This document shows, one piece after another, positions 10,651-24,600 of a stretch of 64,000 bases of DNA; the stretch's first letter is position 1; each line of letters opens with the position of its first letter. This DNA comes from Shinisaurus crocodilurus. Its lineage: Eukaryota; Chordata; Lepidosauria; Squamata; Shinisauridae. The translations under genes and the position numbers were made by a program. A model generated the notes under the pieces. It did not search any database. It was not told the origin of the DNA and saw only the letters and a program-made list of their open reading frames with translations. The stretch spans positions 208,920,715-208,984,714 of the forward strand of contig CM037877.1 in the NCBI GenBank assembly GCA_021292165.1, read 5' to 3'.

Positions 10651-13600
10651 AATGGATGCACAGGACAGCCACCTTCTAAGGGTTTATTTTTAAAAAACTG
10701 ATGGGGGAAATCTGTGCACATTGAAAGACTGGGCAGTGAACAGAGGGGAAAGTGCAGTCACCCCAGCAGTAACTGCTCCGAAAAGGAGTTGCGGAAAGTG
10801 TGGGGAGCCAATAACTCCCATTTCTGGACTTTATTGGGACTTGGGGAAGTGTTGAAAGGGGGGCGGACACTGTTAAGTGTCAGTTCAAGGCTTAATAGCT
10901 AGAGTGTGACGTTGCCAAGTGGGAGTTATTGCCCCCCTTTTGGTGCACCTTTTCAGAACTCTTACTATCGCATTTCCCCCCTTTTTGGTGCTTCTGAATT
11001 GCACAAATGGGTTAGTACTTTCCCTTCGTATGATCCCCCCCCCCGTCCTTTGCAAGTGTATGCAGATTAGCCTCTGTGCAGTCTCGTCTTGTCTTTTTTC
11101 CAGGTATACATGACCTACTGCACTTCAGTGCTTCCCTTGAGAACTGTAACATACAAGGGGAGACTATACATAGTGGACAGCCATTTCTGTGCTCTTGTGT
11201 ACTTGTGAAAGGTTGGGTTGTTTTTTTTTTTAAAAAAATATTGCTACCCATTTGCATACTCCCAAAGCATTGAAAACATTTCTTAAAAGGTGAATGAAAA
11301 GTGCCCTGAAAAGGGATAGCAAGTGGAGCGGGGGGTGGGGGCAGGTCATAGGGATGAGTATACGAGAGGGGTTGTGCCACGAAAGACACTGGGATATGTG
11401 CAGGGAATGGGCTGGAGGACTGAGAGGGAAAGAAGCCATGCCAAGCTGCTGTGCACCCAATCATCTGTGAGGAGTAATGTGGGTTGGCTGGGTTGGCTTA
11501 TCCCCCCCCCCGGATGGCTTATCCCCCCCCCCGTATGGCTTATCCCCCCCCCCCCCCGGGATGGCTTATCCCCCCCCCCCCCCCCCCCGGGATGGCTTAA
11601 CATAATGTGTGAACCTGCCCATTAGCTAAAGAATGGCCTACTACGGTGAGATAGGAGGCAGTTATTTAACTAAGGAAAAGCTTGCACTATACCTGCACAC
11701 GCATGCAGTTTTGCTAAATGCACCCTGCAAAATGGTAACACCTTTGTGGTCTTCATATTCCTGTGCAGATCTCTATGGAGCAGTGCAGTGTTTGTGCTTC
11801 ACAGCATATCTCTGTATATTATTTATTAACATTTATATACTGTCTTATTTGCTAAAAAGCTATCCAGGTGGTGTACAATAAAATCTTAAAACAATGTTAA
11901 ACAGTAAAAACATTAAAGTGTTAATGCTACACATTTTAAAGAGCTAAACTGAAAAGATGCATTTTCATACCCTTGCTAAAGGCCAAGACAGTGGGGGCTA
12001 ATTGTGGTTGTTGAGGGTGTACATTCCGTAGTTTGGGGGCAACACAGGAGAAAGCCCTTTCATGCATGCCCAACAAACGGTCCTCTCCGGGTAACGGCAC
12101 CCTCAAAGGGGGGTCTCCTATAGGAGGCAGGAGACCCCCCTTAATACCCAGGCAGGTTCACAGCAAGACAGGTGGTCCCTTAGATAGCCAGATTCTAAGT
12201 CATTTACAGCTTTAAAAGTTAAAACCAACACCTTGAATTGTTCCCAGAAAGCAGTTGGCAACCAGTGCAGGTCTTTCAGGACAGGTATAATATGGTCTCA
12301 ATCCCCCCCCCCCCTGAAAATGGGACTGGGAATCATTTCTGAACTTAGAACTATATTGAAACCAAATTTGGTTAACCCTTTAAGTTGCAGATTTGATTAA
12401 CCCTTTGAATGCATCTACATTTTAGATTTTAAAAACAAAGCCTAAGGTTTAGATTTAAGATCTTGGAACTGATGTAACACTTTTATAATTGGCTCATAAA
12501 ATTAGCCCCTTAAATCTTGGTATCTTTTTAATTGAACTTTTAAAAAATTTCATTTTGGGACTTTGGTTTTTTAGCTTTAGCTTCTCCACCTAACTATTTA
12601 GGTGTTAGATTTAACCCTTTCCGTGCCTAGAGGAACTTATGCTATAATCCTATACACACCTACTTGGGAGTAAGCTCCATTGAAGTCAATGAGCGTTACT
12701 TCTGAGAAGATAGGCATAGGATTGCATTGGTAAGAAATGCTTTAGCTTAGTTTTACATTAAGTAGTGTGCCGGAGGAAGTCAAGTGGAAGTTAGGTAATT
12801 TAGCATGTTTTAGTTTAGCTTTTGAAATGCAAGTACAGTGTAGGAGAGTGTTGTGGAAGAATCATAGTATTCAAACAGCAGTCCAGCAAGCTACTTTACA
12901 TGCAACATTTGATGTGCCGGCTCTGTCAACCCTATTCCTTTTAGTTGTTCTCAAGTTTGTTGCATATTCTCTCACCGCTGATAATGTAACCCTAGAAAAG
13001 CTTCTCAATTATGCTTATGTAACCCATCATGCTGACTATTCAATTTTCTTAAATAAAACATTTAAGGTATTTCAGTTAAATTCTGAGTCTATGGTGATGT
13101 TTGTCTACTTGGACTTGGCCTGGTTACCCACCGGGGTGTGTTGAACCCAAATGTCTAATCTCTCTCCAAAGCCCCTGTGTTCTACCTTATAAAAATAAAG
13201 CTAACCTGGCATAAACAGTTGCTTCCAGCTTATTTATGTGGGGAGAAATAATTAGCCTGGTCTAGAAAAGTCTGTTCTGTTTCCTGCCAACACTTTTCAG
13301 ATCTCATTTCTTCAGCTTTATGAAGCTGTCTCTGGCATAATGTGTGGAATTCGCTTAGCTCTTGAATGAAGTTTCTCTTGGAGTTGATGCAGCATTATTG
13401 TAACCCAAATTGGGTTTTATACATTAAAGCGAGTGAATGGGGGAAGGGTCATTTGCATGCTGGTACTTGGGATTTTATTAGATGCATTGACAGTGCCTCT
13501 CTTTATATGTAGGTAAAGTTTACTGAGAGGCCCAATACTGTATGTGATTTGCATCAAGGTCATGAGTTGCTTCTGAATAGCTTCATCTCTGTGGAATTAT

Positions 13601-16600
13601 TTGTTTCAATGTAGTTGAGGAAAGTTGGTATTTATTTATTTATTTATTTATCCATTCATTCATTAGCAATATTTCTATACCACTTCTCATTTGCACAAAT
13701 CCAGAAACAGTTTACGACTAGCGATGGATTCATACCTGGTTGCGCCCCCGACTCGATTCTCCGTGGGGGCGGCTGCCCAACCCGATCTTCTGAGCGGCGC
13801 GGAGAGGTTCTCCATGCCGCTCGATCGAACTTCTCCGGCCCCGTCCGTCACTTCCGATACCGGAAATGACGCGACAGGACCCTGCGCAGGCGCAGAACGC
13901 ACCACAGGGGTCCAGCGCGCCTGCGCAGGGTTCCGTCGTGTCATTTCCGGTCCCGGAAGTGACGGGACGGAACGGGCCACGTGGGTGGCTCGCTGCGGAG
14001 AGGCGAGCCACCCCGAAGAAATAAGGTAAGGCCTCGCCGGGCATGAGCGGGGCCAATTTCGGCCTCGTTTTGCCCGGCGAGGCTCGATTCTACATCCCTA
14101 TTTACGACGACACCATAAAACAAAAACAATATAAATACACAACAATAGAGTTCAAAACAGCTCATGACTGGGGGAAAGCCAGAGTAAAAGATGTGCTTTA
14201 GGCATTTTTTGAAAATGTGCAAGTGTTGAGGTCTGATGTAGCGCAGAGGGGAAATTATTCCACAAGGTGGGTGCCACCACAGAGAATGCCTGTCTCCATG
14301 TCATTGCAAAAAAGAAAGACAATCTCAAGGTTACCAATGCATGGATCGCAGTGTTGGCTATTCTAGTCTGGGAACAGGCACAGTTGGCAGCATTGATTTT
14401 GAGGTTTGCATGAGGCATTTGCCTTTAGCTTTCGTTGGGACAGGATGCCCTGCACAAACTCTTTATAGGTTATCTACAGTGTTAAATCTGTAAGCACAGA
14501 AATTAGGATTTTTATATCTTCCTCAAAATGTTATGTAACATGGGTAAAAAAATAATATTGTATATCTTAGGTACGACCAAAACGACAACTTCTGAAGATT
14601 CTGCAAGCTGCAGGTGCTCAGGGAGAAACTTTCACACTAAAGGAGGTGAGTTGATATATATGCTGTTCTGTATAGGGAAGGTGGATTTGATGGCTTCCTT
14701 ATTTCATCCATTTCTATCCAACCCCAAATGGTTCACAAAGTGGTTCACAATTCAAGAAAAAATACACAATAATAGTAGGTGCTACCTCCTGCAATGTGGT
14801 AGGAGGTATCCTGACTTTGGGGGGGTTGATTTTATTTGGTGATTCTAACCCAGGACTAGTGGCCATGTAGTTCAGACTAAATCTGTATCCCTACCCTTCC
14901 AAGAAGGAGAGGTTTTCCTCTTCCACTAGCAATGGAAGCTAAATTGGAGTGCAGGCTGTGTTTCCAGAGTAAGGGTAGGTGTCTTGTGAGCATTCAACAA
15001 AGAAGGAAAAATGTGCTCAGCAGCAGCTGGGAAGCAAGAGTTGCCATTTCCAGGAAGTCTGCTCTTATTCACACCTCCTCCTATTATTAACAACATCCCC
15101 CCTGCTCAATTCATAACCTGCAAACAGGTTGATGAAGTTGGCACATTTTGGCTCAGCACTGCTGGAAACCTTTCTTCTTTCCTGTGTTTAGGATTTTGGA
15201 GGTTTTTTTTTTAAAAAAGGTCTTGGTGGTTTATATGTAAACCATTTAGGGATTTTATTATACTTAGTGGTATGTAAATACTGCAAATAAATAAAATAAA
15301 TAAGATGGACGTTGCATGTACCGTCTGAGTATAAGGTGAGTTCTATGCGCTCTAATTTTTACCTGTACAATGACTGTTTGGCAAAAGTACATGTCAGTTT
15401 CGGATGCTTCTTTTAGTTCTCCTAACATTTCTAGTTTGCTATCTTTTGATGTTCTCTTCCTAGTAGGCTGGTATATGGATGTCTAATTCTGCAAGCTTAT
15501 AAAGCATTCAGGATAGCACTTAGTGGCTAAAATGAAGCGCTGCTGCTTGTTGCTAGTGCCTGGAGTGAGCAGTGTGTTAGAGACAGTGTTGGGGGCTCCA
15601 TAAAGACTATTAGCTATCGTTAAGCAGAGTTTGAGCCTGAAATACAGCAGGTTAAGGGTTATGTCTCATCCCTTCTGTGGGCTGTATGTAAAATAGAGGA
15701 ATCCTCACTTTCATGGGTATGTGTTCTCTTTATCAAAAGATTTTGAGAGTCATCTGTAGCAGCTGCTACAAGAGCACAAAGTAAGAGTTGAATACTGATA
15801 CAGTCATGCCTTGGATTGAGAGCATACCGGTAATTTGTTCCGGAAACGTGCTTGTAATCCAAAACACTCTTATATCAAAACGAAATCCCCCCCAAAAAAA
15901 TGTGTACAGAGATTTTTAATTTAAGCTGTACTACAGTACTTGTATTGCAAGACGACGCTTGTATATCAAGTAAAAAAAAATTAAATATTTAAAAATTTGC
16001 TTGTCTTGCAAAACGCTCTCAAACCAAGTTGCTTGCAATCCAAGGTATTACTGTACAATAAATACTTTAGGGGTGTCAGAAGCAGTTTTAAGAGTGTCCA
16101 GAAAATTGCAGTAGGTGGTCGTATTCCTGAGGGACTGCTAAGAGATGCTTTTTCTTGTTGCCAATTGATGCTTGAAAGTTTTAAAATTACACTTTTAAAA
16201 TTTTTCTCTTCATTGGAATGTCTGTCAGCTAAATCCAAGACACCCTGCAAAACCATTTATTTTAAGATTAGAATGCAAAGTGTGTACAAGATTAGAAAAA
16301 TGACACTAGCTGTGATTTACAGGGATATCCTGTCAGCTAGGAATTAAATGCAGTGGTTTTTCATTAGGAATGTGTCAAATATTCCTGCAGAGCTTTGTGA
16401 CTTATTTTAAACACTTATGCATTTAAATAACTTATTTAGCTTCTAATATTTTTGCAAAAACAAATTGAATACTTTCAATGAAAGGGGTTGAATGTTAAAA
16501 TGTTAATTTGCCATAGCAGCCTACATTTTGCACAGTAAGGACCTGTCCCCTGCAGTGGGTGGAAGCACTGCTACCAATTTTTCATTTTGCGTTTATCTTC

Positions 16601-19600
16601 TCCAGGTGAACCTTTTTTGTGGCTGGAATGGAGGGGAGACCAGATTTTATGCATAACGTATTGCTTGAAAGATGGGCTCCACTTATGTGTTATATACTAG
16701 GATGTGGCTGTACCACTTGTAGTTGATTGGATCTGGAGTGCACTTGAGGCAGTGACACTGCAATGAAGCAATGCATGGGGTTTAACCTTCATATAAACTT
16801 GCCCAGTGCAGGCAGTGGGTCTGTGCCTTATGGTATTCTAGGTGTACGCTTGACATGATTGGGATTACTTGACCCTAGATATTAAGTCCATCTATTTTTG
16901 CCGTCACTGTGCTTGAAGGCACATGATACGAGTCAATTGCTGAAGGTAAAGCGGCTCTGACCCCAAGCAGTGCTTGGATGGAAGACCTGTGGACAAGTGG
17001 CTTGAGCTTCTTAGAGGAGGGATAAAATGTATATACAGTCATGCCTTGGATTGAGAGCATAATTCATTCCGGAAATGTGCTTGTAATCCAAAACACTCTT
17101 ATATCAAAACGAAATTCCCCCCCAAAAAAATTTGTACAGAGATTTTTAATTTAAGCCATACTACAGTACTTGTATTGCAAGACGTCACTTGTATATCAAG
17201 TAAAAAATAAATTAAATAAATATTTAAAAATTTGCTTGTCTTGCAAAACGCTCTCAAACCAAGTTACTTGCAATCCAAGGTATTACTGTATAACAAATGT
17301 TCTGAATGGGCTATTGGTGAATATTTTTATAGTGGAAGAATATATATTCATTCAACATTTGTGTTGTTAATAATGAAAACTCTAATACACCTGATACATA
17401 TTCCCAGCACTTTTTCATCCACCAAATACTCTGAGAGCAACCATGAACATATGCTGCTAAGTACAGGTTGCATATAGCTTCTCTTATACTATGGATATTT
17501 TTAAAAATCACTATTAAGTCATAGATGAAGACTGGCTGTTTCCTGAGAGTTACCACCAAGATCCAGTTAATCAGTGTTTACAGCCTGATCTTTGATGATA
17601 GCTGTTGGATTCCTATTTAAAATTACTATATATAGGTATATTGGCCCAGCCAGTGGGGTTCTACTTGTCAGACAATAAATATGGACTATAAATAACTGCA
17701 CACTTCTCTCTTGTTCCATCTGTTTTAATCTGAGACAGTACACATTTATTTCATAGTTGATGTCATAAGGGGTTGGATTAATGAAAACATGCCTTGGCAA
17801 AATCATTCCAATAAATGTATAAAGATGACTTCATCGTATGTTTGGTAAAAAAAACCAATTTTCTTCTATTAAGCTATATAGTATTGGGTGATATTAGATC
17901 TACAGTGGTTCTGACCATGGAAAACCTAGATTCAGATTCCAGTTCAACTAGGGTCTTGCTGGGTAACCTGAGCAAGTCAGTGGGTTTTTTTGCATGCAAC
18001 GGTGGCAAATTGTGGGTTAATAAACCCATGATTTGCCATGGTGCATTCTGCAGCCTTGTTTAATATTCAACCCCCAATCGGTGGTTGCTAGATGATGTCC
18101 AGACCCGTACACTATATGATAATCGTGGGTTAAACAACCCACAGTTAACCTAACTACTAATTGTAGGCGACCTGTGGGTTGTTTAACCCAAGATTAATGT
18201 ACAGTGTCTAGGTTTGCATGTTGTATAGCCCAGCATACACCATAGCAATATCTATTTTTATAGTAGAAAACCATGTCGGTGTCTTCTAGCCTCCGTTCAC
18301 AATCTGTAAAGCAACAAATTAGGATGTATGAGAGTGGTTTTAAGGCACACAGCACTAAGAGTTCAGTAAAAAAATAACAGTGAAGCCTCTTGTTCAGAAG
18401 TTGATTCAGTTCTCAATACAATGCAAGTATTGTATTAAAGCTTGAGGGTTTTAAAAAATATCTGATTATCCTTTAATTGTGTTAGTAGCTCAGCAGCTGA
18501 ATGTCCAGGATAAAACCCCTTTTCATAAACAGTTCACCTAAACATCATCCCCTCTAACTGCAAACGTATTTATAAGTATTTATAAACTGCTTACATATAC
18601 AGATTTCTACAGTGTACGCAGCTTGGGTGGTTTAGTACACATCAGTTTGAAAGTGAAATGAGGCCACCCAAAAATTAGGTAGTGGCTTCTTCATAATTTG
18701 GGAAGCCTTAGGTATATGAAAGTACGTATGTTTGTGAATGTAAGAAAATTATATATTACTCTTCCCCACACCCCAAAAATCCTGCCTGACAGGAATATGT
18801 GAGCTTAGAATATTGATGGCAGTTGAGTGTACAAGTAGGGTGTGGGAGTGGAGAAGAAGGATCTAAAGACTGTGAGTCTATCATGATCTATGGTTGAGAG
18901 CTGTTTGACACATGGAATGTTTGTGTGGCAGTGAGGGTGGGGAGGAAGAGAGGGAATCCCCTGACAGCTTAGTATCCTGTTGAGAGTGGAGAATTAGGGT
19001 TGGGGAGGTGGAAAAAGCATCTATCTCCAGAAGTTATGCCCCCCCCCCCCTGCACACCAGGTTATACAACTATAAAATACTCTGGTTGGTAATAAACGTC
19101 TAGTGCTATATAGCACAGCAAGAGAAGGGGTGGGAAAGGTTTAGCCTCTATCCATGCCCCACTCCTGAAACTCCCCCCCCCCCCAAAAGCCTGAACAGCT
19201 TTACAGGGCTCCTGTTCCAGGCTGTCTGGAATCATGAACAGGAGCACTTGTCTTAGGGCATGGGAATACACTGCAGCATTTTGTTGCAGATCCCACTTAT
19301 TTTGTGGACTTTCTATGTCATTTGGTATGCCATGTGGGCTCCTGGCCTATGTCTTTCTCTGTTACTGGCTTACAGCAAATGGTAGTATTAAGTCTCTTTG
19401 TTTCTCAGTTTCCACATGTGTTCAAGTGGATGATAATTTAACCACTTTACAAGGTCAGAGAGAACCTTAATTCATTAAAGAAGTGAGATAGGGATGGAAA
19501 ACTTTATAGAATTACAACAGAATATTTATACAGAAAGGCTACCATTAGGTGGTGGAGGAGGATAAAAATATGGATGATGAAAAATAAGGCAGGAGCAGGC

Positions 19601-21652
19601 AAAGGGAACATCAGGGCCTGTTTCAGTTGAACTGTCCCCCTCCCCACCTTGGAGATGAGAGGGGAAGCAAGGCCACAGCGAAGCTAGTGTTTTTGTGAAT
19701 TGTTGTGAACCACCCAGAGAGCTTTGGCTATTGTGTGGTATATAAATGAAATAAATAAAATGATTGACAATTACTGAAATAATTGAAATGGAAAACAGTC
19801 CTTACTGGTTTGTTTGCTGCAAGGTAGTTATAATTGAAGCTGTCTTTTATTTACCTACCGTAGATCATACAATATCTTGGAGAGTATATTGCGCTGAAGC
19901 AGCTGTATGACAAACAACAACAGCATATGGTGCATTGTGGAGGAGACCAGTTGGGAGATCTTCTGGGTCGTGAAAGCTTCTCTGTGAGAGACCCAAGGTA
20001 GGAAGCCTGTAAAGCATATATGAAGTAAGATTCCCATGTGTTAAACCAGGGGTTGGCAGAAGGTAGGCTAGGGTCTACTGATAGATCACTGGGTGATTTG
20101 CAGTAGATCATAGAATCATAGAAAAAAGTATCACCAAAGATTTCCAGCCCCCAATGGTTTAACAGTAGCTAAAACAAAAAGCCCTTTTCTTTTCTAAATT
20201 AGGTTGATAAAATCAAGAAAGCTTGAGAGAAAACAGGAGTAGATTTGCTCTCTCCAGTTCTGATATTGAAAACACATTTCTGGGTTGAGCATGTGCTCAG
20301 AGGCAATTTGTTCAGCAATTAAATACCAACCTTCCCGAGCCACTGTTTTGCATCTGGCTACAGTTGCGGTTCTAGTGAAAAGACAAAGTGCTTCTTGAAA
20401 ATCTGAAGTCTGCCCAGTATTAACTCTCTGAGCAAAGGGTTCAGTTTGAATTCTCTTTCAGTTTGGGTGGTATAGACAAGAATTCTGATTCAAGTGATTC
20501 ACCATGCCCACCATTATAAAGTCCTGGAATGCCTGTTTGGGGATGCAAGCATCTAATTGAGATCTCCTGTATCTGGTTCCCCTGTATTGATAACTTTGCA
20601 ATACTCTGTTCTTTCTTGGTGAAAGGTTTGGTTGGCTAGGTGTTACTGAATGTATTCAAGAGAGGCACTGCCTTGCTCTAAGAATTGTGTTGGAATGTAA
20701 TGGCATCTGTAGAGATTAACTTTTTAAAAATGCATATGCTTCCCTAGAGTGCAGTTGTCTTCAGATATATGAAGTGGAATTATTAAGAGTCAAACATTAG
20801 AGAGCAATTACCAGAATCTTTTTAGTACTGCATTTTTCTCTCCATAAGATGCACCTGACCATAAGACGCACTTAAGATTTTAAAAGAAGAAAATAAGAAA
20901 AAAAATATTCTCCTTTCCCCCCGCCCCGGCGACACGCCGGCCTCTTCCCGGCTCCCCCACACCTACCCTGCCGCCCGCGCTGGGTCCCGCCTGCATGCAT
21001 AGTCATTTCTGCACTGCCCAGTATAAGGCAGACCTGAGCTGATGCATTCAAGGCATGGAGCTTCCCGGCTGCAAAGGACCAGCAGCAACTTTTTGAGGCT
21101 TTGAAAGAGACAATCAGGGCCACACGCAATACCTTGGCAGCAGCAAAGAGGAGGGGAAAAGAGGTGAGCAGAGGATAGGCAATTGGCTCGTGCGGGCCTA
21201 CCCGGTCCTGGTGGTGGCGTGGCGCAGAGAGCCGGCCTCGCCGCCCACGCTGGTCCCGTCGCGTCACTTCTGGCGCGGTGGAAATGACGGGACCCTGCTC
21301 CGGTGCGCTGGACCGCTCCGCGCAGGAGCCCTCCTCTCTTCCGCCAGCGGGCGGGTCAGGGCCGGTGGGCTCCGGAGGTCGTCGCGCGGAGCAGAGCTGG
21401 CCCTGTGCCCGCCCGCCCGCATCCCTGCTGCCGGGCGGGGGGGCGCTGCCGCTGTGCCGCGGCGGCGGCAAAGAACCAACTGAGCTGCTGCCGAATCAGC
21501 TGTTCGGCGGGGAATCAGCTGTTCGGTGGGGAATCAGCTGTTAAGCGGCTGCCTAGGGGGGAATCAGCTGAGAGGCAGGGGCTTGCCCCGCTCCGCCAAG
21601 GAGCCCTCCGCTGTTCCGCCGGACCGGTTGGAGGCGCGCAGAGGGAGGTATG

Positions 21653-21696
<44 letters not shown>

Positions 21697-24600
21697 CAAT
21701 ATTACAATATTTGCTCCATAAGACGCACAGACATTTCCCCCTTGGTGGGTTGGGGGGATCAGTGCAGCCCCAGAATGTTATAAAGATTCTGATAACCATC
21801 TAGATTTGTTGAAAACAGGGATGCAGAACCAAGATGTGGTAGGGGGCAAAATTGCCCACCTCAAGGCCTTCTGCTACAGGCCTTTCAACATAAACATATG
21901 ATAATTCTAGAACTTTGCATAACTCCTTAGTATCTTGTCCTGCACAATGTTTGAAGTTGAGGAAATGCTATTCTTTGTGGTGGTGTGTTCTGCTCTCACT
22001 AGTTGCTATTTTTCCACAGCCCCGTTTATGATATGCTGAAACGGAATGTAACTTCTGCTACTGCTACAGGTAAGCTTCCACTGATATTAGTTAAGTTTAT
22101 TCACTGCTTTGTAAAATGTAATTTTGGTAAGTAAAACTATGTAACATCTTTGGATTGAAATGAACGCTGATGAATCATTAGGAGGACTGGGGACATAATG
22201 TCAAGACGTCTAGGATGATTGGAGCATTAAACAGATAGACCCAGTTTGCACGTAATGCCTAACTATAGGCTGTACAACCCATAGCTAGCCATGGCTGCAA
22301 TGGAGTGAGCGAGCATACTGCCTTCCACATGCCAGCCATTTCCACTTTCTTTCCGGATTGCCAAATAACCCAGGAACCCCCATTCCTGGGCTGTTACCAT
22401 GACATCTGTACCCAACACTGGGTTGTTGAGGGAGAAACAACCCAGAGTTGTAACATAACAACAACAAACAGTGGGTTAAAACTCTGGATTGTTTCTCCCG
22501 CAACAACCCAGAGTGCTGGGTTTGCTCGTCATGGCAGCAACCCAGGAATGGGGCATTCTTGGGTTTGGTGATCCAGAAAGAAAGCAGAAGGTGCAGATGC
22601 GCGGGAGGCAGTGCACTTGCTTGCTCTAGTGCAGCCACAGTTAACTATGGGTTGTTTAGCCAATACGTGTGAACCGGGTCATAGTGAATGCAGTCCAGGT
22701 AACATTGTCCTAGTGAAAACAATGGGGCTAAGCATTCAATTGTGTGTTTAAATACCATCTCTTTCTGTGGATTTAACTTTCTCTGAATTGTGCTAAATAG
22801 ATGAACTGGCTTAATTTGGGGGCAGGGGTGGGAATGTCAATTGTTATCCATCACTGAGATTTAACCTGTGTAATTATCTATACCAAGGGTGGGCATCTTG
22901 TGGCCATCCAAACGTTTTAGGCTGCAGCTCTCATCATTGGCTATGCTGGCTAGGGCTCATGGGGGTTGTAGGCTAGGACAGGTGGAGTAATTCAATCCTT
23001 CCGTCTTATTTGTCTGGTGACTTAATAAAACATTTGGGTTCTATTTGTAAGAAACTCCTTGTTTTCTGACCTTGTTGGACAGTCCTCATTTTACCCCTTC
23101 TACTGTCTTGAAACATTTTGGTCATAGCTGTATAACGATATTTGTTCCTGGTTGTTGACAAATGCCATATTCTATGAAGTACTGACTGTGTTCATCTCTC
23201 AGAAGTCAAATACTGAAAGGGCAAGCATAGAAATTATGAGAAATATTCATATGTAGTGAAGGAGACTTGTCATTTGTGATGTTCCCTTCTACTCGAATGT
23301 CTTTCATTAGTTAGTTTCTATTCATCCTGAAGAAACCCTGAGATAAACAATCACTGAAGGTTCATTCCTGTAATACTGACCCACAACTAGGGGACATCCA
23401 TGGGGATATCCTCAGGTTGAAGGTGAGTGTTGCCTGAATGCAGCTTGTGTTGTCATACTGTGTATGTATGGTGCAAAAATAATCCAAACTTAAGAACATA
23501 AGAGCCATGCTGGATCAGACCAAGGGTCCACCTAGTCCAGCATTATGTTCACCCAGTGGCGAACCAGCTTGACAGGCCTGACCCTTTTATTGTACATCTG
23601 TAAAGGTGTAGACAGTTGCTCCTAGTTGTCATATGTCCAGCCAGCCAATGATTTAAGACTTCAGAACTTTTCATGGTGTTTTTGGTACCAGCTGGCCATA
23701 TTCACTAGCCAAGTGGTAAAGGGCGCTTCCATGATATGCAATTAGCAGCTTCAGAGTGGTGGTTTTGGTTGGGACCGTGGCAGGGAGGAAGAGTTAAACT
23801 TCCCCTTCCCACCCCCAACAGTCCTGAGGCTGCTAAGGCTTCCCCTCTGTCACTATTTACTATACAAAATGCATTTTTTGTTGTTGATTGCATTCAAGTG
23901 ATTAACATCCTGTCCAGCTTGGCATAACTGGTAAGATGGTTCTGGTGTGGGAATCTACTGGAAATTTAAGGAAGTCAAATAATATAATAGCTTTCTAAAT
24001 GTACTCTACTGAAGCTGGAATCTGTAAATCACTTGTGTATTCTTCGGTGATCCAGAGTCCAGAGAATCCTTTGAGGTGCAACAAAAGGACTTGTGCAACA
24101 TTTTCCTTCTGCCCCGGTAAATGCTGCAGCATTTTGCACTGTGTATGGGACTACTTCTAAAACCACCCTTAATTTAGTGGGCATCTTGTCCAATGGGCTT
24201 TGAAATGCTTCCAGAATTTGGTCTGGGGAGGGGTTCGAGGTTGCTCAGTGTGTAAATACGTAAGAAGGTGGGATTAGGAGAAAAAGAGAAACAGATCTAG
24301 GCATTGCTGGCACTACAAAAGAAAGAAATGAGATGGGCTGGGGGGGTGGTGGACCAAATACTATTGAGTATGAGTGGATTAAAAAGAGAATTAAGAATTT
24401 TGCTCCAGAGGGTAGGATCTGAACCAACAGGTTCAACATTACAAGAATGTTAGGAAGAACTTCCTGACTGTGTGAGCTGTTTAACAATGGAACAGACTGC
24501 CTTGAAAGGTGAATGCTCCTTTGTTACTCCTAGGTTTTCAACAAAGGCTGAATGACCACCTATCAGGGATGTTGTAGATTGGATTTCTTACATTTGCAGA

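Noticed and set aside
11012..11625. Proline-rich and glycine-rich ORFs, including 150 codons on the minus strand
   Set aside because: They are created by the poly-C array and by biased composition, with no conserved domain.
16915..16985. Third 5S-like SINE (AGTGCTTGGATGGAAGACC)
   Set aside because: Only about 20 bases resemble the 5S C box, and no tail was found.
20872..21803. ORFs up to 199 codons in intron 4
   Set aside because: They come from the GC-rich interior of a non-autonomous element and a (TA)n run; no domain is visible.
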